A stretch of 64,000 nt of DNA from Mycobacterium colombiense. Lineage in GTDB: Bacteria > Actinomycetota > Actinomycetes > Mycobacteriales > Mycobacteriaceae. Position numbers and translations under genes: made by a program. The notes below the pieces were generated by a model. The model ran no database searches, had not been told where the DNA came from, and saw only the letters and a list, made by a program, of their open reading frames with translations. Location of the stretch: NCBI RefSeq assembly GCF_001672755.1, contig NZ_LZKI01000080.1:49798-113797 (forward strand), given 5' to 3'. Positions 1 to 9,834 of the stretch are shown one piece after another; the stretch's first letter is position 1; the number at the start of each line of letters is the position of its first letter.

Positions 1-234
1 AAGGTGGCCCGCGCGATCGCCGGCCTGATGCGCCGGGCCGCGGCCCTCGGCACGATGCGGGTGGACATGGTGACCTGCAACAGCGCCCCGGCGGTGCTGC
101 TCTACCTCGGCGAACAGCTCGAGGGTGTGATCACGCTGGAGATCGCCGAGGGCAAGATCACCAATTTCTACGTGATGCGCAACCCGCAGAAGCTGGCCGC
201 GCTGGCCACCGCGCGCGACATCAGCCGCGGCTGA
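1..234 (+). CDS. C-terminal end of an ECF sigma factor (SigJ-like), partial
   Basis: The frame is open to the left edge, so only the last 77 codons are present. The residues VITLEIAEGKITNFYVMRNP followed by QKLAAL match the C-terminal SnoaL/NTF2-like tail carried by SigJ-type ECF sigma factors, where this domain follows the sigma2 and sigma4 regions. The sigma regions themselves lie outside the window, so the role in promoter recognition is known only from the family. It runs in the same direction as pabB and ends about 110 bases before it. A stand-alone NTF2-like protein is the alternative reading. Confidence 0.6.
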   Translation, partial: KVARAIAGLMRRAAALGTMRVDMVTCNSAPAVLLYLGEQLEGVITLEIAEGKITNFYVMRNPQKLAALATARDISRG

Positions 235-342
235 GCGTGGCGATCGCAAACGCGGCGTAGCCGGGTGCAGCGGGTCGCCACCATCCGACCAGCGCCCGGG
301 CGCCGCGGGTGCGAAACGCCGCCGCTCTGTCAAGCTAGGGCT

Positions 343-1593
343 GTGCGAATCGACCGGCTCGGCGATCTTGGCGCCGCACCCCAGGTGCTGCGCGCCGTGG
401 GTGACGCCACCCGTCGGCTCGGTCTGCCGCCCCCGGCCGCGCTGACCGGCGAGTGGTTCGGCGCCCTGGCGGTGATCGCGCCGAGCCTGTCGGTGCGCCC
501 GGTGCGCGCCGACGACGTGTTCGCCGTCCAGGCGTCGCGGACGCCGGAGCCGCAAGCGGTGGGCGGCGGCTGGATCGGTTACCTGTCCTATCCCGACCCC
601 GGCGCCGACGCCCGGTCCAACCGCGTTCCCGAGACCGCCGGCGGCTGGACCGACAGCGTGCTGCGCCGCGACCGGGACGGGCACTGGTGGTATGAGAGCC
701 TCTCCGGCGCGCCGATGCCGAAATGGCTCGCCACCGCGCTGGCCGCACCGGCGGCCGCACCGCGCGAATGCCACATCGAGTGGGGCATCGCCGACCGGGC
801 GGCGCATCGCGACGGCGTGCTGGCCTGCCTGGAGGCCATCCGCGCCGGCGAGGTCTACCAGGCCTGCGTGTGCACACAGTTCACCGGGACGGTCACCGGC
901 GCCCCGCTCGACTTCTTCATCGACGGCGTGGCGCGCACCTCCCCGGCCCGGGCGGCCTACGTCGCCGGCACCTGGGGCGCGGTGGCGTCGCTGTCCCCCG
1001 AGCTCTTCCTGCAACGGCGCGGTGCCGTCGTCACGTCCAGCCCGATCAAGGGCACCTTGCCGCTGGATGCCTGGCCGGCGGCGTTGCGCGCGTCGGCCAA
1101 AGAGGTCGCCGAGAACATCATGATCGTCGACCTGGTCCGCAACGACCTCGGCCGAGTCGCGATCGTCGGCACGGTGACCGTGCCCGAATTGCTGGTGGTG
1201 CGGCGGGCCCCCGGCGTGTGGCACCTGGTGTCGACGGTGTCCGCGCAGGTCCCCACCGACCTGCCGACGTCGGCGCTGCTGGACGCCACCTTCCCGCCGG
1301 CCTCGGTCACCGGGACGCCCAAACACCGTGCCCGACAACTGCTCGCACAGTGGGAGCCCAATCGTCGTGGAATATATTGCGGCACAATAGGATTGGCTTC
1401 ACCCGTGGCCGGCTGCGAGCTGAACGTCGCTATCCGCACCGTCGAATTCGACGCCGCGGGGGCCGCCGTGCTGGGCGTCGGCGGCGGGATCACCGCCGAC
1501 TCCGACCCGGACGCCGAATGGGCCGAATGCCTGCACAAGGCATCCCCGATCGTCGGGCTGCCGTCCGTCGCCGCCGCGAGCCCGGCCGGCTGA
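343..1593 (+). CDS. pabB: Aminodeoxychorismate synthase component I
   Basis: This 416-aa chorismate-binding enzyme converts chorismate to 4-amino-4-deoxychorismate for p-aminobenzoate and folate synthesis. The central SPIKGTLP carries the lysine that distinguishes PabB from TrpE (PIAGT). Further family motifs are ENIMIVDLVRNDLGR, a SVTGTPKHRA segment and RGIYCGTIGL near the C-terminus. I chose GTG at 343 (VRIDRLGDLG) because the family begins with MRIDRL; the frame is open upstream to 265, but that stretch does not look like PabB. It converges on rsmI with only 10 bases between stop codons. Cytosolic. Confidence is high because the motif order and length fit. Confidence 0.93.
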   Translation: MRIDRLGDLGAAPQVLRAVGDATRRLGLPPPAALTGEWFGALAVIAPSLSVRPVRADDVFAVQASRTPEPQAVGGGWIGYLSYPDPGADARSNRVPETAGGWTDSVLRRDRDGHWWYESLSGAPMPKWLATALAAPAAAPRECHIEWGIADRAAHRDGVLACLEAIRAGEVYQACVCTQFTGTVTGAPLDFFIDGVARTSPARAAYVAGTWGAVASLSPELFLQRRGAVVTSSPIKGTLPLDAWPAALRASAKEVAENIMIVDLVRNDLGRVAIVGTVTVPELLVVRRAPGVWHLVSTVSAQVPTDLPTSALLDATFPPASVTGTPKHRARQLLAQWEPNRRGIYCGTIGLASPVAGCELNVAIRTVEFDAAGAAVLGVGGGITADSDPDAEWAECLHKASPIVGLPSVAAASPAG

Positions 1594-1603
1594 CCGGGCG
1601 GCC

Positions 1604-2440
1604 TCAGCCGCGCCGGGCCTGCAACACCGCCTCGTAGAGCTGCCGCGAACGCACCCCCGGATGGGCGGCGGCCACCTCCCCGCAGGCCTCCTTGATGCGG
1701 GTGCCGCCCGCGACCAGCTCCTCGACCTCGACGACCAGCGACGGCAGGTCGGCGCTCGGGGTGGCGCCGGCCAGCACCACGGTGATCTCACCGAGCACAC
1801 CGTCGGCCGCCCACACCGCCAGCTCGTCGAGCGACCCGCGCACCACCTCCTCGTGCACCTTGGTCAGCTCCCGGCAGACCGCCGCCCGGCGCGCGCCGCC
1901 GAGCCGCTCGACGGCGTCCTGCAGGCAGGCGGACAACCGGCGCGGCGATTCGAAGAACACGCAGGTGCGCCGCTCGTCGGCCAGCGAGTCCAGCCAGGTC
2001 CTTCGCGCCCCCTTCTTGCGCGGCGCGAATCCCTCGAAACAGAACTTCTCCGCCGGCATGCCGGACAGGGCCAGCGCGGTCGTCACCGCCGACGGCCCCG
2101 GCAGGCATCCGACCGGCAGTCCGGCCTCCACGCAGGCCGTCACCAGCCGGTAGCCGGGGTCGCTGATCAACGGCATCCCGGCATCGCTGACCACCAGCAC
2201 CGTCGCGCCCGCGCGGATCGCCTCGAGCACCGACTCCACCCGGGCGTTCTCGACCTGGTCGAACATGCTGATCACCCGACCGGTGATCCGCACCCCGAGG
2301 GCCTTGGCCAGGGTGCGCACCCGCCGGGTGTCCTCGGCGGCCACCACATCGGCTCGGGCCAGGGCATCCAGCAGGCGGGGGGAGGCGTCCGACGGCTGGC
2401 CCAGGGGGGTCGCGCCCAGCAACAGGCGGCCGGTGGTCAT
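1604..2440 (-). CDS. rsmI: 16S rRNA (cytidine-1402-2'-O)-methyltransferase
   Basis: This 278-aa protein belongs to the tetrapyrrole-methylase fold family. It uses S-adenosylmethionine to methylate the ribose of C1402 of 16S rRNA. Family motifs in order are LLGATPLGQPSD near the start, VVAAEDTRR, VLVVSDAGMPLISDPGYRL, a CLPGPSAV loop and FEGFAPRKKGAR. The start is placed at ATG 2440 (MTTGRLLLGAT); the frame stays open to 2533 but that part overlaps the divergent pmt gene. The start codon lies 25 bases from the pmt start, so the two share a divergent promoter region. Confidence 0.93.
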   Translation of the reverse strand: MTTGRLLLGATPLGQPSDASPRLLDALARADVVAAEDTRRVRTLAKALGVRITGRVISMFDQVENARVESVLEAIRAGATVLVVSDAGMPLISDPGYRLVTACVEAGLPVGCLPGPSAVTTALALSGMPAEKFCFEGFAPRKKGARRTWLDSLADERRTCVFFESPRRLSACLQDAVERLGGARRAAVCRELTKVHEEVVRGSLDELAVWAADGVLGEITVVLAGATPSADLPSLVVEVEELVAGGTRIKEACGEVAAAHPGVRSRQLYEAVLQARRG

Positions 2441-2465
2441 GACCGACAGCCTACGATCGACACCG

Positions 2466-4061
2466 ATGACTGCCCCGCCCCGCGAATCCCCCTTGACCAT
2501 GGAGGGCGCCGACCAGGAGCGCATGGTGCCCATCGTCAGCCCCGGACCGCTGGCGCCGGTGGCCGATTTCGGCCCGACCGATCACATCCGCGGCTGGGTG
2601 GTGACCGGCGTGATCACGCTGGTGGCGGCGGTGACCCGATTCATGAACCTGGGCTCACCCACCGACGGCGGCACCCCCGTCTTCGACGAGAAGCACTATG
2701 CGCCGCAGGCCTGGCAGGTGCTGCACAACCACGGCGTGGAGGACAATCCCGGGTTCGGCCTGGTCGTCCACCCACCGGTCGGCAAGCAGCTGATCGCCCT
2801 CGGCGAGGCGATCTTCGGCTACAGCGGCATCGGGTGGCGGTTCACCGGCGCGCTGCTCGGTGTGGTGATGGTGGCGCTGGTGATGCGAATCGTCCGGCGG
2901 ATCAGTCGCTCGACCCTGGTCGGCGCCATCGCCGGAGTGTTGGTGATCTGCGACGGCGTCAGCTTCGTCGCCTCGCGGACCGCCCTGCTCGACGGCATCC
3001 TCACGTTCTTCGTGGTCGCTGCGTTCGGCGCGCTGATCGTCGACCGAGACCAGGTACGGCAACGGATGCACACCGCGCTGCTGGAGGGCCGCAACGCCGA
3101 CACGGTGTGGGGTCCGCGGCTGGGCGTGCGGTGGTGGCGCTTCGGCGCCGGGATCCTGCTCGGATTGGCTTGCGGCACAAAGTGGTCCGGCCTGTACTTC
3201 GTGCTGTTCTTCGGTGCCATGTCGCTGGCGTTCGATGTCGCCGCGCGGCGCCAGTACCAGGTCACCCGACCCTGGCTGGGGACGCTGCGGCGCGACCTGG
3301 TCCCGACCGTGTATGCGCTGGCCGTTATGCCGGTGCTCGTGTATCTGGCCAGCTACGCACCGTGGTTCGCCTCCGAGACCGCCATCGACCGGCACGAGGT
3401 GGGCCAGACGATCGGCACGCATTCGATCGTTCCAATGCCCGACGCGATCCGGTCGCTGTGGCATTACACCGCCAAGGCATTCCAATTCCATGCGGGCTTG
3501 ACGAATTCCGCCGGCAACTACCACCCGTGGGAATCGAAGCCGTGGAGCTGGCCGATGTCGCTGCGGCCGGTGCTTTACGCCATCGACGAGCAGAACGTCG
3601 CCGGGTGCGGCGCCCAGTCCTGCGTCAAGGCCGAGATGCTGGTGGGCACCCCCGCGATGTGGTGGCTGGCCGTACCGGTTTTGGTTTTCGCGTTGTGGCG
3701 CATGCTGGTCCGCCGCGACTGGCGTTACGCGGCGGTGCTGGTCGGCTACTGCGCCGGCTGGCTGCCCTGGTTCGCCGACATCGATCGGCAGATGTACTTC
3801 TTCTACGCGGCGACCATGGCGCCGTTTTTGGTGATGGCCATCGCGCTGATCTGCGGCGACATCCTCTACACCCCGGGCGCCCCGCCCCGGCGGCTGCGGC
3901 TGCACGTGAACTCGGAGCGACGCACGCTGGGGCTGATCGCCGTGTGCTGTTACGTGGCCGTGGTGGTGACCAACTTCGCGTGGCTGTTCCCGGTGCTGAC
4001 CGGTCTGCCGATTTCGCAGCAGACGTGGAACATGGAGATCTGGCTGCCTAGCTGGCGCTAG
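2466..4061 (+). CDS. pmt: Polyprenol-phosphate-mannose protein O-mannosyltransferase
   Basis: A 531-aa GT39-family integral membrane protein that transfers mannose from polyprenyl-phosphomannose to serine or threonine of secreted proteins. The sequence has about ten hydrophobic segments and an early acidic loop, VFDEKHYAPQAW, of the kind that carries the catalytic Asp-Glu. It also has HPPVGKQLIA and a C-terminal SQQTWNMEIWLPSWR ending that is very close to the M. tuberculosis enzyme as remembered. Start ATG 2466 gives MTAPPRESPL. The gene is divergent from rsmI and stops 4 bases before the arcA stop, so there is no room for a terminator between them. Confidence 0.93.
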   Translation: MTAPPRESPLTMEGADQERMVPIVSPGPLAPVADFGPTDHIRGWVVTGVITLVAAVTRFMNLGSPTDGGTPVFDEKHYAPQAWQVLHNHGVEDNPGFGLVVHPPVGKQLIALGEAIFGYSGIGWRFTGALLGVVMVALVMRIVRRISRSTLVGAIAGVLVICDGVSFVASRTALLDGILTFFVVAAFGALIVDRDQVRQRMHTALLEGRNADTVWGPRLGVRWWRFGAGILLGLACGTKWSGLYFVLFFGAMSLAFDVAARRQYQVTRPWLGTLRRDLVPTVYALAVMPVLVYLASYAPWFASETAIDRHEVGQTIGTHSIVPMPDAIRSLWHYTAKAFQFHAGLTNSAGNYHPWESKPWSWPMSLRPVLYAIDEQNVAGCGAQSCVKAEMLVGTPAMWWLAVPVLVFALWRMLVRRDWRYAAVLVGYCAGWLPWFADIDRQMYFFYAATMAPFLVMAIALICGDILYTPGAPPRRLRLHVNSERRTLGLIAVCCYVAVVVTNFAWLFPVLTGLPISQQTWNMEIWLPSWR

Positions 4062-4065
4062 CTTG

Positions 4066-5280
4066 CTACGCCAGCAGATCGCGGGCGACGGGGCAGGACA
4101 TGCACCGGGGCCCGCCGCGCCCGGTGCCAAGTTCGGATCCGGCGATGGTCAGCACCTCGATGCCGGCGTCCTGCAGGCGAATGTTGGTCTGCACGTTGCG
4201 CTCGTAGGCGACCACCACCCCGGGGGCGAGCGCCAGCGTGTTGTTGCCGTCGTCCCACTGCTCGCGTTCGGCGACGACGGGATCGAGCCCCGTGTCGATG
4301 ACCCGCAACTTGTCGATCTCCATCGCCTTGGCCGCAGCCTCCAGGAACGGGGCCTCGTCGCTGATCGCGACTCCGTCCGGCGTGCGCGCAATGGTGAACG
4401 CCGACAACGAGTCGACGATGTTGGCGTACATGACCACCGTGTCGGTGTCGACCATCGTGCACACCGTATCCAGGTGCATCTGGGCGCGCCGCTGCGCGAT
4501 CGGCACCGCGAGCACCGTGTTCGCCAGGTCGTCGTCAAACAGGCTGCGGGCCAACGCTTCCGCGCCGGCCGGAGTGGTCCGCTCGCCGACCCCGACGGCG
4601 ATCACGCCGGGCGCCAGCAGCAGCACGTCACCGCCCTCGACGGGGGCGGTGCGCGACTCGTAGGCACGCCGCACGCCGGTGAACCGCGGGTGATGGGCGT
4701 AGATGAGGTCGGTCAGTGACGCCTCGCGGATGCGGGCGCGCAATGCCAGCGTCGGTATCACCACCCGCTGGCCGATCCAGATGGACGAGTCGCGGGTGAA
4801 GACCAGGTTGGGCAGCGGGTCGATGACGAAATCGCCGCCGTGGTGCATGCGCAACACCAGCGACACGTCGGTCCGGGTGTCCGAGGGCAACTCGTTGAAC
4901 GTCATCCCGGCCATCAGCACCTGGGCCAGCCGGGCCGGCTCGAGCCCCCGCAGGTAGCCCGAAAGTTCTTGGGCCAACGGCACTCCGAGTCGCCGTGCGT
5001 CGACGGCGGCCGCGACGCCCTGCATCCGGGCGGCTCCGCTGTGGGTCAGCGCCTCGGTGAGCAGGTCCGACAACAGCAGCACCTCGACGCCGCGGGACCG
5101 CAGCAGCGCGGAGAACTGGTCGTGCTCGTCCTTGGCGCGGGCGACCCACGGCAGGCCGTCGAACAGCAGCTGATCGACGTTGCGCGGATTGAGGCGGAGC
5201 AGCTCGGCGCCTGGGCGGTGCAGGATGACCACGCGCAGCGCGCCGACCTCAGAATTGGTGCCCAGCTCAACAACACCCAC
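4066..5280 (-). CDS. arcA: Arginine deiminase
   Basis: A 404-aa guanidino-modifying enzyme that hydrolyses L-arginine to citrulline and ammonia. The fold motifs are all present: [34 protein letters not shown] (His and Asp of the active site) and [11 protein letters not shown], whose first Cys (about residue 393) is the expected nucleophile. The start is the GTG at 5280 ([13 protein letters not shown]), matching the usual mycobacterial start. No arcB or arcC lies nearby, so this is a single-gene locus rather than a full deiminase operon. It is divergent from the AlkB-like gene, with 73 bases between starts. Confidence 0.93.
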   Translation of the reverse strand: MGVVELGTNSEVGALRVVILHRPGAELLRLNPRNVDQLLFDGLPWVARAKDEHDQFSALLRSRGVEVLLLSDLLTEALTHSGAARMQGVAAAVDARRLGVPLAQELSGYLRGLEPARLAQVLMAGMTFNELPSDTRTDVSLVLRMHHGGDFVIDPLPNLVFTRDSSIWIGQRVVIPTLALRARIREASLTDLIYAHHPRFTGVRRAYESRTAPVEGGDVLLLAPGVIAVGVGERTTPAGAEALARSLFDDDLANTVLAVPIAQRRAQMHLDTVCTMVDTDTVVMYANIVDSLSAFTIARTPDGVAISDEAPFLEAAAKAMEIDKLRVIDTGLDPVVAEREQWDDGNNTLALAPGVVVAYERNVQTNIRLQDAGIEVLTIAGSELGTGRGGPRCMSCPVARDLLA

Positions 5281-5353
5281 AGGTCAACCGTAGCGGCGCC
5301 GGGCCGCGCGGTCCCGCCACACGCCCGATCGCGCGCCCCACGCGATCGAACGG

Positions 5354-5971
5354 ATGTGCGATAAACTCTCCTCCGTGGAGATCGCGGTCCAAGGCTCCCT
5401 GTTCCAGCACACCGAGCGCAGGCAACTCGGTGACGGCGCGTTCATCGAGATCCGTGCCGGCTGGCTCACCGATGCCGATGACCTGCTGGACGCCCTGCTG
5501 TCGTCGGTGCCGTGGCGCGAGGAGCGCCGGCAGATGTACGACCGGGTCGTCGACGTGCCGCGGCTGGTGAGCTATCACGACCTCACGGTCGACGAGCCGC
5601 CGCATCCGGAACTGGCCCGGCTGCGGCGCCGGCTCAACGACATCTACGCCGGCGAGCTCGGCGAGCCGTTCACCACGGTCGGGTTGTGTTGCTATCGCGA
5701 CGGCTCGGACAGCGTGGCCTGGCACGGCGACACCATCGGCCGCAGCAGTTCCGAGGACACCATGGTGGCGATCGTCAGCCTGGGTGCCACCCGCTCGTTC
5801 GCGATGCGCCGCCGCGGCGGCGGCCCGTCGCTGCGACTGCCGCAGGCGCACGGCGACCTGCTGGTGATGGGCGGTTCGTGCCAACGCACCTGGGAGCACG
5901 CGGTGCCCAAGACGACGGCGTCCGTCGGCCCCCGGGTGAGCGTCCAGTTCCGGCCGCGCGGGGTGCGCTGA
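5354..5971 (+). CDS. AlkB-like Fe(II)/2-oxoglutarate dioxygenase
   Basis: This 205-aa protein has the AlkB double-stranded beta-helix signature. Iron ligands are H-x-D in VAWHGDTIG and the later His in HAVPKT, and RVSVQFRPRG holds the two 2-oxoglutarate-binding arginines. Family members oxidatively demethylate alkylated nucleic-acid bases, but the substrate of this mycobacterial branch is not established. ATG 5354 is annotated; GTG 5375 (VEIAVQGSLF) is an alternative with no better ribosome site. It converges on the lipoprotein gene with a 3-base gap between stops. Cytosolic. Confidence 0.85.
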   Translation: MCDKLSSVEIAVQGSLFQHTERRQLGDGAFIEIRAGWLTDADDLLDALLSSVPWREERRQMYDRVVDVPRLVSYHDLTVDEPPHPELARLRRRLNDIYAGELGEPFTTVGLCCYRDGSDSVAWHGDTIGRSSSEDTMVAIVSLGATRSFAMRRRGGGPSLRLPQAHGDLLVMGGSCQRTWEHAVPKTTASVGPRVSVQFRPRGVR

Positions 5972-5974
5972 ACG

Positions 5975-6625
5975 TCAGGTGCGCACCGCGGACACCGCTT
6001 TGACGAGCAGGTCGCGCGCCCGCTGGGTGTCGACCGGCGCGACGGGCTGATTGGGAAGCACCAACGGATTGGCGATGACGATCACCTGGTAGTCGTCGAA
6101 TGCCGCCGAATAGTCGTACAGCTCACCGGTGCGTGGACCGCCGGGTGTGAGCGCCTGCATGACCCGATGCACGCCCAGCGTTCGGGTGCTCTCGATCTGC
6201 GGCACCTCGACCACCTGAACACCGCCCCGCAGCTGCGGCCCGGTGAAGGTCACCTTGTTACAGTCCTTCCCGGGATCGTTGAACGGCAACGCTTTTGAGG
6301 TCTCCAGCGCGATCACCACGAACCGGTTGCCGCGGCCCTCGGCGGTGACCGCGGACATGTTGCCCTGCAGGTCCGCCGGCATGTCCGGCCCGGCCGCCAC
6401 TTTCGCGCAGTTCGCCGGGTCGAACGTCAACCCGTCGGGCAGCTTGCGGCCCGCCAGCAGCTTGGGATCGATTCCCCGTTCGCTGATGTCGGTGACTTTG
6501 AACTCGGGTCCGAAGCTGGTCTTCACGTCGACGATCTTGCTGATGTCGACCTTTGCCGAGTGAGTGGCCGAAGAGCAGCCGGCCAGGACCCAGACAGCCG
6601 CGACCGCGAGCAACATCTTGGACAT
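5975..6625 (-). CDS. Mycobacterial lipoprotein, first of a tandem pair
   Basis: A 216-aa predicted lipoprotein: the signal MSKMLLAVAAVWVLAGCSS ends in a good lipobox (LAGC), so the mature protein should be lipid-anchored outside the membrane. The frame extends upstream to 6643, but ATG 6625 starts the signal peptide directly. It resembles its upstream neighbour at 6653-7342: both have a CAKVAA/CGTLAD-like half, a VVALE or VVVALPE strand and a C-terminal AVSAVRT or TVSTLRS. I recognise the family (DUF5642-like, mycobacteria only) but no function. The 27-base gap to its neighbour suggests cotranscription. Confidence 0.8.
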   Translation of the reverse strand: MSKMLLAVAAVWVLAGCSSATHSAKVDISKIVDVKTSFGPEFKVTDISERGIDPKLLAGRKLPDGLTFDPANCAKVAAGPDMPADLQGNMSAVTAEGRGNRFVVIALETSKALPFNDPGKDCNKVTFTGPQLRGGVQVVEVPQIESTRTLGVHRVMQALTPGGPRTGELYDYSAAFDDYQVIVIANPLVLPNQPVAPVDTQRARDLLVKAVSAVRT

Positions 6626-6652
6626 CGTGGCCAATCTACCCAAGCGGGTGGC

Positions 6653-7342
6653 TCAGCTGCGCAACGTGGACACCGTTTTGGCGAGCAGATCCGCGGCGAA
6701 TTGCGGGGGCAGCACCGGAAGCGCCGAACCCGGATCGGTGGTCAGCGTGGTGAACGCATAGTAGTTGCCCAGGTATGCGGTGAATGTGTAAGTGCGCGAG
6801 TCTATTTCGGTACCCGATTCGACGGAGGACTTCACGTCGGCCACCATGCCGACGGTGTCGACACCATCGACGTGCGGCGCGTCGGTGAGGTGGATGTGCA
6901 CCACGGTGCGCCCGGCGGACTCCGACCACTGCGAACACGAGGCGAGCAGGTCGTCCGGGAAATCCACCTGCTCCGGCAAAGCCACCACCACCGCGTCGAC
7001 GATGCCGCCGCTCCCCGATCCCGACACGCCCTGCGCCGACTGGTCGCGCCCGTTCCCGGGATCGGCCAGCGTCCCGCAGTTGGCCGGCTTGGCCTGCAGG
7101 TCGTCCCCCAGGCTCCAGATCACCCTCGGTGAGGCCGCGCTGGGGATCCCGGTGGTCACCTCGTAACCGGCTGGCAGGTCCCGAACGACCCGTTTGATGT
7201 TGACGGGGTTGACGGCAACGGCGCTCGACGGAACGGATTTCGTGGGTTTGGTCGACGGCACGCGTGCCGGCGAGTGACCGCATGCGGCGCTGGCCACCGT
7301 GAGCACGGCAGCCAGCGACGGGCCAATCCGGAACGGCCGCAT
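6653..7342 (-). CDS. Mycobacterial lipoprotein, second of a tandem pair
   Basis: A 229-aa predicted exported protein starting at ATG 7342 with MRPFRIGPSLAAVLTVASAACGHS. The lipobox (ASAAC) is weaker than that of the neighbour. After a Ser/Pro/Lys-rich linker comes the same domain as in 5975-6625, with conserved RDLPAGYEVTTG, PANCGTLADP and a final TVSTLRS. The two genes look like an old tandem duplication. Function unknown. The upstream 161 bases to the acetyltransferase stop probably hold the promoter of the pair. Confidence 0.78.
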   Translation of the reverse strand: MRPFRIGPSLAAVLTVASAACGHSPARVPSTKPTKSVPSSAVAVNPVNIKRVVRDLPAGYEVTTGIPSAASPRVIWSLGDDLQAKPANCGTLADPGNGRDQSAQGVSGSGSGGIVDAVVVALPEQVDFPDDLLASCSQWSESAGRTVVHIHLTDAPHVDGVDTVGMVADVKSSVESGTEIDSRTYTFTAYLGNYYAFTTLTTDPGSALPVLPPQFAADLLAKTVSTLRS

Positions 7343-7503
7343 GAGGAGTTGATAACACAAGATCGGGCCATACGTTCGGAACCGCATCCGTCACACGGGT
7401 ACCGGTCGGAAAGGACCAGGCAATTCCCAAACGTGCTAGCGCATGCGCCAGCGGATTCCGAAGTCACCTCATGGTGCGGAGACTGGCCGCCGCCCGCGCC
7501 CAC

Positions 7504-8574
<1,071 letters not shown>

Positions 8575-8653
8575 CTACCGCCCGGGCCGAACCCCCCGGA
8601 TACGGTCGGATGTTGCCAGGTTATGAGCACCGTTGCGGCTGCGGCAAGTGGCC

Positions 8654-9208
8654 TCAGCGCGCCACCTGGGCCTTCACGATGAGTTCGACGGCCGCGGCAA
8701 GGTCGCCGACCACGAAGTCGGCGTCGACGGCTTCTCCGCCGCCCGCACGGAGCAAGATGGTCGCCGTTCCGGCCGCCCTGCCCGCCATCATGTCGATGTC
8801 GCTGTCGCCGACCATGACCGCCTCGGCCAGGTCGAAGCCGTGCTCTCGCGCCGCGCGCACCAACATGCCGGCCAGCGGCTTGCGACAGTCACAGCTGTTC
8901 GCCGCGTGCGGACAGTGATAGGCGGCATCGAGCCGGGCACCTTCGCGCGCCAGCATTTCGCCGAGGCGCCGCTGGGTGGCGGTGAAATCCGCTGGTTCGG
9001 CGGCCTTTTCCGATAGCCAGCGCTGGTTGGTCACCAGCACGGTCCGCAGGCCCGCGGCGTTCAGGGCGGCCAGCGCCCTTGCCGCGCCGGGCAACAGCAC
9101 CAGTTCGGCGGGTGTTCGGATGTATTCACCCTCGGCGGCCTTGACATTGATCGTGCCGTCCCGGTCCAGGAGCACGGTGCGCACGGTGCGCAGATCGGGT
9201 GCGGCCAT
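8654..9208 (-). CDS. gmhB: D-glycero-D-manno-heptose 1,7-bisphosphate 7-phosphatase
   Basis: A 184-aa HAD-superfamily phosphatase. It shows the nucleophile motif LLDRDGTIN, the threonine-type motif VTNQRW, a GmhB zinc site (CPHAANSCDC) and the terminal acid motif GDSDIDM. The expected reaction removes the 7-phosphate of heptose 1,7-bisphosphate. Start ATG 9208 (MAAPDLRTV) avoids a long overlap with gmhA that the alternative at 9283 would create. It is the third gene of an hddA-gmhA-gmhB operon, 8 bases after gmhA. Confidence 0.88.
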   Translation of the reverse strand: MAAPDLRTVRTVLLDRDGTINVKAAEGEYIRTPAELVLLPGAARALAALNAAGLRTVLVTNQRWLSEKAAEPADFTATQRRLGEMLAREGARLDAAYHCPHAANSCDCRKPLAGMLVRAAREHGFDLAEAVMVGDSDIDMMAGRAAGTATILLRAGGGEAVDADFVVGDLAAAVELIVKAQVAR

Positions 9209-9216
9209 CGTCGCTG

Positions 9217-9834
9217 TCAGGAAGGCCTGGGAAACAGTGCCGCTTCGACCATTTCGCAGATGGAGTGGCCCAGGTGCAGGCACGCCTCCTGGATCCGCCC
9301 GGTGTCGTGGCTGGGCACCCGGATGCAGATGTCGGCGACGTCGGCCACCTTGCCGCCGCGTGCGCCGGTGAGCGTCACGGTCGTCATCCCCGCCTGGCCC
9401 GCCGCCTCGAGCGCGCGAACGACGTTGGGAGAGCTGCCCGATGTGGTCAGCCCGACCACCACGTCGCCGGGGCGCCCCGCGGCGAGGACCTGACGGGCGA
9501 ACACCTCGTCGTAGGAGTAGTCGTTGCCGATCGCCGTGATCGCCGCGGTGGCGTCGGGGAGGCTGATCGCCGCCAGCCCGGGGCGGTCGAAGGCGAAGCG
9601 GCCCATCAGTTCGGCGGCCAGGTGCCCGGCGTCTTGCGCGGAGCCGCCGTTGCCGAAGAAGATCACCTTGCCGCCGGCGCGCAGCGCCCCGATGATCACG
9701 CGGGCCACCCCGACGGTCTGCGTGGCGAAATCGCCCTGCTGCATCTGTTGCTTGACAGCGATGGTCTCGGCAAGTCGCTGCTGCACCAGCTCCACGCTCG
9801 GTGGGACGACGTCGGACTCGGTCAGGCCTGCCAT
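9217..9834 (-). CDS. gmhA: Sedoheptulose-7-phosphate isomerase
   Basis: A 205-aa SIS-domain isomerase that turns sedoheptulose 7-phosphate into D-glycero-D-manno-heptose 7-phosphate. Motifs are FGNGGSAQDAGHLAAEL, the GLTTSGSSPNV phosphate loop and HLGHSICEMVE, which holds the conserved C-terminal His. Start ATG 9834 overlaps the end of hddA by 13 bases, which indicates translational coupling. Cytosolic. In mycobacteria the end use of the heptose is not settled. Confidence 0.9.
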   Translation of the reverse strand: MAGLTESDVVPPSVELVQQRLAETIAVKQQMQQGDFATQTVGVARVIIGALRAGGKVIFFGNGGSAQDAGHLAAELMGRFAFDRPGLAAISLPDATAAITAIGNDYSYDEVFARQVLAAGRPGDVVVGLTTSGSSPNVVRALEAAGQAGMTTVTLTGARGGKVADVADICIRVPSHDTGRIQEACLHLGHSICEMVEAALFPRPS

